From Methylococcales bacterium (GTDB lineage: Bacteria > Pseudomonadota > Gammaproteobacteria > Methylococcales > Methylomonadaceae): DNA of 5,061 nucleotides. The stretch is from NCBI GenBank assembly GCA_023134955.1, contig JAGLUC010000406.1:1-5061 (forward strand), read 5' to 3'. Under the pieces are notes generated by a model. The model made no database searches, was not told where the DNA came from, and saw only the letters and a list, made by a program, of their open reading frames with translations. This document shows, piece by piece, positions 1 to 5,061 of this stretch. Numbering within the stretch: position 1 is the first letter of the stretch; every line of letters begins with the position of its first letter. The position numbers were made by a program, and so were the translations under genes.

Positions 1-50
1 TACAGAGCGAAGCGGCGTATTGACTGCACAACTGCAGCGCCTTGTTAAAG
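1..50 (-). other. attC recombination site, partial (cut by left edge)
   Basis: Read on the minus strand, this begins with an R''-like core box CTTTAAC (44-50). A spacer AAGGC and an L''-like GCTGCAG follow, then GC-rich sequence that leaves the window. The spacer and the start of the L'' box (AAGGC then GCT) match the complete attC at 4328-4392, which is the main reason for the call. It starts 4 bp after the stop codon of the 1088-residue gene, exactly where the attC of that cassette should lie. A short inverted repeat (CTGCA/TGCAG, 24-37) falls inside it. The L' and R' boxes would be left of position 1, so the folding symmetry cannot be checked here. Confidence 0.72.
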
Positions 51-54
51 GGCC

Positions 55-3000
55 TCATTTATTAAAATTTCTTTTTAGGACTTCAATGATTGGCGCATCA
101 TTTATCCCTTCAGGTATCACTGGTTCATCATCTTTATCAATAGCCATAACTTCCATATCGTTAGGGCCGACTTGCCATGCATCAACAACATTAATATGAT
201 GCTTTAGTATTGTTTTCCTATTCTTTGTAGAAATAGGTATCATCTTCTCATCTTTTACTATCGCATAACTTAAAAGATAGCTTTTTCTCTTTTTGAATTC
301 TGACAAGAACATATCCAAATTTTTACTCGATAGTGGTGTCATTGTGTTTCTTCTGGCTATAACTTGAACTGTTTTGCTAGTATTAAAGTTTGCATTTTCA
401 TTAATACAAACTCTATAGTGTGCAAGATCATGTTTATTTATGTTTTTGACTATAGTGATTTTTAGTCTGTCATTTTTATCCTCATTACCAAGTTCATTTT
501 CTAAGTCAGAAAATATATTTAATGCAGCATTCTCATCCTCAAAGAGAAAGATTAATTCAATAGTTCCATTTGGATAAATTGCGAACCCTGTCCCTCGCCA
601 TACGGTTCTATCCCATAGTCTGATTTTGATAAGGTCTTGAACCTGCACATCTTTATGAGTGAGATTCTCTGTATTTATCAAATCTGTTGGCGGGTCGCCA
701 TTACCTGGCCTTAAACCCTTTAATGGCTTTGCCTTAGGTTTAACCTTTGGGAAATCACCATCCCATGGTTTAGAGCGTATTAGGTCATATTTTTTATAGC
801 CTTTATTATTTAGAAGCGACTTAATTTGAGTCACAGCATCGTTACCCATTATGTTTTGTAGTCCTATAAAACATGCTCCAAATGATACTGAACGCTCTAA
901 TGCTCGATCATCACCAAGCATTGTATCTATAGTTTTTTCTAGCTCTTTAGGCCGTACTAAATGTGCGAATACTTCGATTACAAAATTATGCAGCCACTTC
1001 TGGATAATACCCTGACCAGAAACATTCAACATATCAGATGTAAAAGAAGAGCAAAGAACATCAATTCTCAAGGGGGTAACTGAATCATCTATCTCATGTG
1101 AGATTGCTATCTCATCATCGTCATCGGCTGTAATTTCAATATCTAGTCGTGATTCAAATACAAATACTTGATCAACCATTGTTGTTGAGAAAAAACCTTC
1201 AATAACCGAAAGCAATGTTTCTGCAAGTTCTACTAACGGGGTTCGGAAAGGGAACGAAACAGTAATATTACAACCCATAACGCTAGAATATATAGAGCTA
1301 TATCGTTCATCGCAGTTAATAATATCAGGTATTACTACCCCAATATCCATATCTCTGACGAGTTGTAAATATTCAATATGTTCTTGATCAATTTCAAGTT
1401 GATATTCTTGTTGAAGAATATTCTCATGGCCCAGTGCATGAAGCAACATAGCTCTACTAGAGAACAATTGATACTTGTCTAAAAGGTCAGGTAACTTAGA
1501 GAACAACTTAAGCTTATTAATATCAATATTAAGAATACACTGAGACAAGAAGGCATCAAAATTTTGAAGTTCTTTTTCAGTAAGTATTGCACTTTCAATA
1601 TTAGAATCAACTATGCATGCGAACTCCCACCATGATAAGGCATAGTTAAGCCTACCAAGTTCAAGTTCAACCTTTGCGAGCCGGATATATATGTAGACCT
1701 GCACGGATTGTAATTCTCCGCTTTTCCAAAATTCATCGGTGACAATAGAGGCGGCTAACAACAGGTTTGCTCGTGAAGCCCACAGTAATCCGACCTTTCT
1801 ATAGCATTCTGATAAAAGATTGAGGGCTACGTATAGATCTTTTTTTACTTCTTCTTTATAAAGTCCTATAAGTGATTTGCCAATGAGTTTAATTGCCTGA
1901 TATGGCTCATTTGAATCTAGACGCCTTGCCCCCCTCTTTAAAGATAGAAGCGCTCCTTTAGTTTCTCCATCACGTTGTGACGCCTGTTCAGTAAAGTAGT
2001 TCAGTAGATGCTCATAGCTATCTAAATCACCAAACACACTGTCAAGCTCTGTGATTAGATCGCATAACTCATTGAATGAAAACCCGACCAGTACCTCACC
2101 TTCCTTAACTGTTACTAGTAATGAAGAAAATATCTTATTTGCGTCATCTACAGATTCAATTCCTTGTAGGTTTATTAACTCAATATATGTTTTGGACATT
2201 AACGCGTTGCTGGGCCTTTCATCCTTTTTAGCTAGCCCTAGGAGTACACTACTTGCTTCAGAAGCAAGTGATTGATAGTCGGTAAGATCCTCATCTTCGG
2301 AAGTGCGGCAATGTGTTGAGTAGAGGCCGAGCAAAGATATTACTTCACCCCATTGGCCAGAATGTCCAATTTTCTTTGCTAAGTCGAAGCAAAACTGAAG
2401 CTGCTCTCGAAACAAGGTTATATCTTCAAACCACCAATAAGCTGCCCATGCATACTGATAGTGCGCATTAAATTCATGAAATGACGTGCCGTATTTTTCT
2501 GAGGATACAACGGCTCTATCAAAAAGCCCTTTTGTTTCCGCAACCGGTTTCTCTAGCTCTTTTGATAGTATTGCGGTTTCAAGAAGCCAGTCTAATTGAT
2601 GCGGAAGAATTTCGGATGCATTAACATGCTCATTTATGTCCTTTTCAACTTCATGGAGTCTAAGTGTTTTTGTGTAGTCGTTAGACCCTACTTCTATTTC
2701 TCTTCGCCAATCTATATCAATAGATAAAGTATCAATTGCTAGCTGCTCGTAACCATTGCTGAATATCTGGTCCATTATCCAGGAAACATCTAAGATCCGA
2801 ACATCTATCCCAGTCTCCTTTGTTAGTGAGTCTTCTAAATCACTCCTTTGATTTGCTTTTGTGTACCTGTTTGTGACACAAAAAGCTTGTTTATAATCGC
2901 GATTGGTGGCTTTAATTTTCCTGACGTCGCTTCGACATTTTGCCTTCCAGTCTTCTTGAGTACTGACTGCAAAAGCCCATCTTTCTTTATTAGCGTTCTC

Positions 3001-3321
3001 ATTAACACCGACGAACCAAAGGATTTTTGTTTGTTCTGATACGGGGAAAGTTTGCGTATCTACTTTACCATCACCACCCGCGACGGGGCCCGTTTGCTCA
3101 AGAAGATTAGGGCAAATGATTTTCTCGCAAAGTTTTTTAGCAAAATCTTCAAATGCTAACTCCAAATTTCTTTTGTTTAAAGTTGAAAGCTGAAACTCCA
3201 ATACAGACCGATCTAACCTACCGACTTCTTTCCTAACAGAGTCTGAAAAACGCTCAGGCCTTCTGGCTTTCAAAAAGTCTTTTGGGGATAGCTTCTGTTG
3301 GTTTTCTATATCGGTTGTCAT
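55..3321 (-). CDS. Large PD-(D/E)XK nuclease-like protein with TPR-like helical middle (putative defence effector)
   Basis: This 1088-residue protein has no recognised gene name. Residues about 45-200 resemble the restriction-endonuclease-like fold: a helix with FEDFAKKL (57-64), then GPVAGGDGKVD (78-88) with candidate metal-binding D84 and D88, then strand WAFAVS and QEDWK (122-126), then AFCVTN (146-151) and a GIDVRILDVSWI segment (171-182). This order is known from N-terminal nuclease domains of large conflict and anti-phage proteins. Residues about 240-640 are helical and TPR-like. Residues about 650-840 appear mixed alpha/beta with an acidic patch (732-737). A Pro/Lys-rich linker (about 853-880) leads to a C-terminal region with RLWDRTVWRGTGF (901-913). 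No Walker A motif, signal peptide or membrane segment is visible, so a cytoplasmic location is inferred. The ATG at 3321 is the only early Met (the next is M183); its Shine-Dalgarno is weak. The gene has its own probable promoter and ends next to an attC. Nuclease activity and a defence role are inferences. Confidence 0.85.
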   Translation of the reverse strand: MTTDIENQQKLSPKDFLKARRPERFSDSVRKEVGRLDRSVLEFQLSTLNKRNLELAFEDFAKKLCEKIICPNLLEQTGPVAGGDGKVDTQTFPVSEQTKILWFVGVNENANKERWAFAVSTQEDWKAKCRSDVRKIKATNRDYKQAFCVTNRYTKANQRSDLEDSLTKETGIDVRILDVSWIMDQIFSNGYEQLAIDTLSIDIDWRREIEVGSNDYTKTLRLHEVEKDINEHVNASEILPHQLDWLLETAILSKELEKPVAETKGLFDRAVVSSEKYGTSFHEFNAHYQYAWAAYWWFEDITLFREQLQFCFDLAKKIGHSGQWGEVISLLGLYSTHCRTSEDEDLTDYQSLASEASSVLLGLAKKDERPSNALMSKTYIELINLQGIESVDDANKIFSSLLVTVKEGEVLVGFSFNELCDLITELDSVFGDLDSYEHLLNYFTEQASQRDGETKGALLSLKRGARRLDSNEPYQAIKLIGKSLIGLYKEEVKKDLYVALNLLSECYRKVGLLWASRANLLLAASIVTDEFWKSGELQSVQVYIYIRLAKVELELGRLNYALSWWEFACIVDSNIESAILTEKELQNFDAFLSQCILNIDINKLKLFSKLPDLLDKYQLFSSRAMLLHALGHENILQQEYQLEIDQEHIEYLQLVRDMDIGVVIPDIINCDERYSSIYSSVMGCNITVSFPFRTPLVELAETLLSVIEGFFSTTMVDQVFVFESRLDIEITADDDDEIAISHEIDDSVTPLRIDVLCSSFTSDMLNVSGQGIIQKWLHNFVIEVFAHLVRPKELEKTIDTMLGDDRALERSVSFGACFIGLQNIMGNDAVTQIKSLLNNKGYKKYDLIRSKPWDGDFPKVKPKAKPLKGLRPGNGDPPTDLINTENLTHKDVQVQDLIKIRLWDRTVWRGTGFAIYPNGTIELIFLFEDENAALNIFSDLENELGNEDKNDRLKITIVKNINKHDLAHYRVCINENANFNTSKTVQVIARRNTMTPLSSKNLDMFLSEFKKRKSYLLSYAIVKDEKMIPISTKNRKTILKHHINVVDAWQVGPNDMEVMAIDKDDEPVIPEGINDAPIIEVLKRNFNK

Positions 3322-3340
3322 CCAACATCCATTTCTAATT

Positions 3341-3368
3341 ATTATAAATATTTTCTGGGGCTAGTAAA
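3341..3368 (-). promoter_or_regulatory. Probable sigma70-type promoter of the 1088-residue gene
   Basis: On the minus strand there is a perfect -10 hexamer TATAAT (3341-3346). With a 16-bp spacer, a 4/6 match to the -35 hexamer, TTTACT, lies at 3363-3368. The predicted transcript would start roughly 10 bp before the ATG at 3321, giving a very short leader. The -35 overlaps the T-run that follows the inverted repeat at 3369-3439. Termination of upstream transcription and new initiation would therefore be directly adjacent. The call rests on pattern only. Confidence 0.5.
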
Positions 3369-3439
3369 AAAGGGGACGGAGGGATTATTATTTAACCACT
3401 TGCTGTAATTGATCAAAATTTAATCCCTCCGTCCCCTTT
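3369..3439. repeat. Perfect 19-bp inverted repeat, REP/REPIN-like, terminator-like on minus strand
   Basis: The arms at 3369-3387 (AAAGGGGACGGAGGGATTA) and 3421-3439 are exact reverse complements, separated by 33 bp. The spacer contains the palindrome TTGATCAA (3409-3416). The GGGGACGGAGGGATTA core recalls REP-type palindromes spread by REP-associated tyrosine transposases (RAYTs), and two REPs in inverse orientation make a REPIN. That family link is from memory and unverified. On the minus strand the second arm runs straight into six T residues (3366-3371), so the RNA would be a GC-rich hairpin plus U-run and could stop transcription from the 241-residue gene. No transposase gene is in the window. 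Confidence 0.8.
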
Positions 3440-3452
3440 AATTTAGCGACTG

Positions 3453-3576
3453 ACTTAACAGCTGCCATGACAGATGAAGTAGTCGACTTTGCTCATTGAT
3501 TATTTTTTGGTTATTAAGTTAACCGAAAAAACACTCTAGTGCCTATTTACAGAGTTACGGCTCATATGTGTTATGT
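3453..3576 (-). other. Possible degenerate attC site (weak)
   Basis: If the 241-residue gene and the 1088-residue gene are separate cassettes, an attC must lie here. On the minus strand, an R''-like ACATAAC (3570-3576) and an R'-like GTTAAGT (3453-3459) are complementary at 6 of 7 positions and span 124 bp, a length usual for long attC sites. The central inverted repeat at 3503-3531 would sit near the apex. However, no clear L''/L' pair is visible and the AAGGCGCT signature shared by the other two attC sites is absent. The match may be chance. Confidence 0.22.
3503..3531. repeat. AT-rich inverted repeat between cassette genes
   Basis: TTTTTTGGTTA (3503-3513) pairs with TAACC-G-AAAAAA (3520-3531) around a 6-nt loop TTAAGT. 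That gives 11 base pairs with one unpaired G. It lies about 50 bp past the stop codon of the 241-residue gene. It has no GC-rich stem and no free T-run on either strand, so it is a poor intrinsic terminator. It could be the apical part of a degraded attC. Confidence 0.5.
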
Positions 3577-3581
3577 GACGG

Positions 3582-4307
3582 TTATTTTTGCACCAATTTT
3601 AAAATATTGCTAAATGCTTCAGGCAGTTGCGGCACACCAAGAACTATTGTAACTGTTGCTGCCACAGCTGTTAATGTATTTACAAGATTGACACCTAGGT
3701 CATTACCCGATAAATAATTTCTGTAGTCATCATTAGAGAATGCATGACCAAACATAATATCCACGCTATCCATTATTGGCTGCGCTCCAGTTATAGTATA
3801 TTCGTCAATATGTAGAAGCATTTTATGTAAATTACCAGTAACATATTTTTTTATATCATCAGGTATATCTGACTCTACGGTCTCTTGCAAAAGTTTGTTT
3901 ATTGAGTCTCTTAACTCACTTAGTTCTTCATCATTAAGTAGTTTAGTTATTGCTGTTGTCTGTAATAATTCTGTTGTTATGTTTAAGTAATTTAATGCGT
4001 GCCCATCTATCTGACCAATAAAGGTTGCCCATTGTCCATTTAAATCCTGTGTCATAAATGCTTTAGTAACTTGTGATTTCCAGTGATTACATGTTTTAAG
4101 TTGATTAGGGAAATCAGACTTAACAGTATTAATTATTTGATCTGGAAGCTCCATCATTTTACCAAGGCGTGACATTAAAAGCGCATGGTCGCTTGGGTCA
4201 ACATTCAACAGCTCTTGCCATGCAGCTCTACATTTAGATGTAGAGCTAATTTTTTTACCATTTTCTAAAATTGAAAATAGTCTTGCTGATGGGTTATCTG
4301 AACGCAT
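3582..4307 (-). CDS. Conserved hypothetical protein with C-terminal membrane segment
   Basis: The function of this 241-residue protein is unknown. The N-terminus MRSDNPSARLFSILENGKKI resembles, from memory, a family of uncharacterised accessory-region proteins of about 230-270 residues in proteobacteria. Residues 1-200 look soluble and mostly helical, with Trp-containing stretches around CRAAWQELL (26-34), NHWKSQV (74-80) and WATFIGQIDGH (93-103). Residues about 205-226 form one hydrophobic segment (NLVNTLTAVAATVTIVLG), followed by a short tail. This suggests a C-terminally anchored protein with its bulk in the cytoplasm. The ATG at 4307 is supported by a good ribosome binding site and lies about 20 bp after the attC R' box, a typical cassette arrangement. 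The stop is at 3582-3584. It is co-oriented with the downstream 1088-residue gene, but a 260-bp gap with a terminator-like hairpin separates them. No catalytic motif is visible. Confidence 0.82.
   Translation of the reverse strand: MRSDNPSARLFSILENGKKISSTSKCRAAWQELLNVDPSDHALLMSRLGKMMELPDQIINTVKSDFPNQLKTCNHWKSQVTKAFMTQDLNGQWATFIGQIDGHALNYLNITTELLQTTAITKLLNDEELSELRDSINKLLQETVESDIPDDIKKYVTGNLHKMLLHIDEYTITGAQPIMDSVDIMFGHAFSNDDYRNYLSGNDLGVNLVNTLTAVAATVTIVLGVPQLPEAFSNILKLVQK
4224..4247. repeat. Perfect 10-bp hairpin inside the 5' end of the 241-residue gene
   Basis: AGCTCTACAT (4224-4233) and ATGTAGAGCT (4238-4247) are exact reverse complements around a 4-nt loop TTAG. It covers codons about 21-28 of the 241-residue gene (residues SSTSKCRA). 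On the plus strand it is followed by AATTTTTTT, so it has the shape of an intrinsic terminator for antisense transcription. On the mRNA it would be a stable hairpin about 60 nt after the start codon. Biological use is inference. Confidence 0.6.
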
Positions 4308-4310
4308 TAT

Positions 4311-4317
4311 TTCCTCT
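4311..4317 (-). promoter_or_regulatory. Ribosome binding site for the 241-residue gene
   Basis: AGAGGAA on the minus strand precedes the ATG at 4307 with suitable spacing (about 5-7 nt from the AGG core). It is the best Shine-Dalgarno match in the window and fixes this start. It lies in the short leader between the attC R' box and the gene. Confidence 0.75.
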
Positions 4318-4327
4318 TTATTTTTTC

Positions 4328-4392
4328 ACATAACGACTCAGCTAACGGGCGCGGCGTTTTTCGCCGAGTCCGTGTTGAGCGCCTTGTTAGGG
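4328..4392 (-). other. attC recombination site (complete, 65 bp)
   Basis: Read on the minus strand: R'' CCCTAAC (4386-4392), spacer AAGGC, L'' GCTCAAC, a central part with the stem GGCG/CGCC around AAAAA, L' GTTAGC, spacer TGAGTC and R' GTTATGT (4328-4334). L'' pairs with L' except for one extra C, the unpaired base expected in L'' of folded attC sites. R'' and R' pair through the TAAC/GTTA core. Length, box order and position at the 3' end of one gene and just before the next all fit an integron cassette junction. The stop codon of the upstream gene (TGA, 4338-4340) lies in the L'-R' spacer. This is the attC of the cassette carrying 4338-4991. Confidence 0.9.
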
Positions 4393-4991
4393 ATATTTAA
4401 TTTTTTAACGACAGATAATGCGCTACTACAAAGCTCCGTGCAGTTACTTGATACAGTATCTATTGTGGTAAATAGCTCTTCATAAGAGTTTTCTTCATCC
4501 TGTAAGTGCTCTGCAGCTTGCTCTTGATAAGAATACCATATGGATTCCCCTGAAAAGCATTCGCGTATTCGTACAATAAAACGGACGCTTTCCTTAACAT
4601 CAATTCTATACGGAGAAAGCCTTGCCAAATTAAACTTAAGCGCTTCAATATTTTCATACATTTCAGAGTATGCGTTACCAGAATCTTGAAAAATATCTCC
4701 TAGATTTGGATTGCTTTTCCCCTGACTCTTAAAGTCTATGTTTGTTTTTAGGTTATTAACACAACTTTGGATTTTATGAAGTGATTTATTTAATTCTATG
4801 TATGTGAGGATTACAGAATCTACTACTTTAATTTTTTCATTTGATTGCAGCATTTCATGTTGCAGGGTTCTGTTTCTTTGTGATGAAATTTCTACTTGTC
4901 TCAATGCCCACCATATTGTTACAAGCCAGCCGAAAACACTTACTATTGAAGGAATCAATATTCGAGCTAACTCCCAGTTTTCTCGTTGCAT
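4338..4991 (-). CDS. Small membrane-anchored cassette protein with attC-encoded C-terminus; start uncertain
   Basis: From the ATG at 4991 this is a 217-residue protein of unknown function. Residues about 8-30 (LARILIPSIVSVFGWLVTIWW) form one membrane segment, then a charged, helical, coiled-coil-like cytoplasmic part. From memory, an N-terminus of the WELAxILIPS type is common in small single-pass proteins of cassettes and defence regions. The last 17 residues (IPNKALNTDSAKNAAPVS without the first I) are translated through the attC into its L'-R' spacer. The ATG at 4991 is chosen because GGTGA (5002-5006) could serve as Shine-Dalgarno and because it sits in GTTATGC, an R'-like box. The frame nevertheless stays open to the right edge. 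GTG at 5039 and ATG at 5027 are alternatives, and the in-frame upstream stretch (GIIALGVATLMGLTII) is hydrophobic. The true gene could therefore begin outside the window and have two membrane segments. Confidence 0.75.
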   Translation of the reverse strand: MQRENWELARILIPSIVSVFGWLVTIWWALRQVEISSQRNRTLQHEMLQSNEKIKVVDSVILTYIELNKSLHKIQSCVNNLKTNIDFKSQGKSNPNLGDIFQDSGNAYSEMYENIEALKFNLARLSPYRIDVKESVRFIVRIRECFSGESIWYSYQEQAAEHLQDEENSYEELFTTIDTVSSNCTELCSSALSVVKKLNIPNKALNTDSAKNAAPVS

Positions 4992-4994
4992 AAC
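4988..4994 (-). other. R'-like core GTTATGC overlapping a start codon (possible cassette edge)
   Basis: GTTATGC on the minus strand matches the frequent attC R' core, and its ATG is the preferred start of the membrane protein gene. If real, the preceding attC lies at 4995 and rightwards and is mostly or wholly cut off. No L' box is recognisable in the 67 bp available, and that stretch reads as an open hydrophobic frame, so the match may be chance. Confidence 0.25.
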
Positions 4995-5061
4995 AAGGTC
5001 TTCACCATGGATAATAGTTAATCCCATTAGCGTGGCCACACCGAGTGCAATAATTCCTGCT

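Noticed and set aside
2051..2275. Plus-strand open frame of 74 codons
   Set aside because: It lies wholly antisense inside the well-supported 1088-residue gene, has low-complexity Ser-rich translation and no ribosome binding site of note.
2848..3039. Plus-strand open frame of 63 codons
   Set aside because: It is antisense to the nuclease-like domain; the opposite frame carries the GGDGKVD-type motifs nearby and is clearly the coding one.
3055..3090. GGDGKVDT as a possible Walker A (P-loop) motif
   Set aside because: It lacks the GxxxxGK[S/T] spacing and is flanked by nuclease-like strands, so it fits a PD-(D/E)XK active site better. No other P-loop was seen in the protein, so it was not called an Avs/STAND-type ATPase.
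3369..3439. CRISPR repeat or complete insertion sequence
   Set aside because: There is only one inverted pair with a 33-bp interior, no direct-repeat array, no transposase and no clear target-site duplication.
4460..4657. Minus-strand open frame of 65 codons in another frame of the membrane protein gene
   Set aside because: It overlaps the main frame entirely, has no independent start signal and its translation looks like a frame shadow.
1..5061. Integron integrase gene or attI site
   Set aside because: No tyrosine-recombinase motifs or other reading frame of suitable size is present; the window lies inside the array, away from the platform.

Overview
The window looks like part of an integron gene-cassette array from a gammaproteobacterium, probably marine or aquatic (Vibrio-, Shewanella- or Pseudoalteromonas-like). 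That placement is inference: the DNA is AT-rich, a complete 65-bp attC recombination site lies at 4328-4392, a second attC is cut by the left edge (1-50), and one protein ends in an attC-encoded tail of the NKALNTDSAKNAAP type common in such cassettes. No integrase gene, attI site, rRNA, tRNA or CRISPR array is present. All three genes are on the minus strand, so the array reads from right to left.

Layout in the direction of transcription: (1) 4338-4991, possibly starting further right, encodes a small membrane-anchored protein with a coiled-coil-like cytoplasmic part; its last 17 residues lie within the attC region. (2) 3582-4307 starts just after that attC, with a good ribosome binding site, and encodes a 241-residue protein of unknown function with a C-terminal membrane segment. 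(3) A 260-bp intergenic stretch (3322-3581) holds an AT-rich inverted repeat, a perfect 19-bp inverted repeat of REP/REPIN appearance that would act as a terminator-like hairpin on the minus strand, and a probable promoter. (4) 55-3321 encodes a 1088-residue protein with an N-terminal PD-(D/E)XK-like nuclease domain, a long helical TPR-like middle and an uncharacterised C-terminal region. It is followed at once by the truncated attC.

The most interesting content is the 1088-residue protein. Its architecture (putative nuclease plus helical scaffold, no visible ATPase) fits a phage-defence or other conflict effector, and it is very large for an integron cassette. No convincing attC separates it from the 241-residue gene. 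The two may therefore form one unusually long two-gene cassette, or the attC between them may have degenerated. None of the three proteins could be tied to a named gene, so all functional statements come from motifs and architecture.
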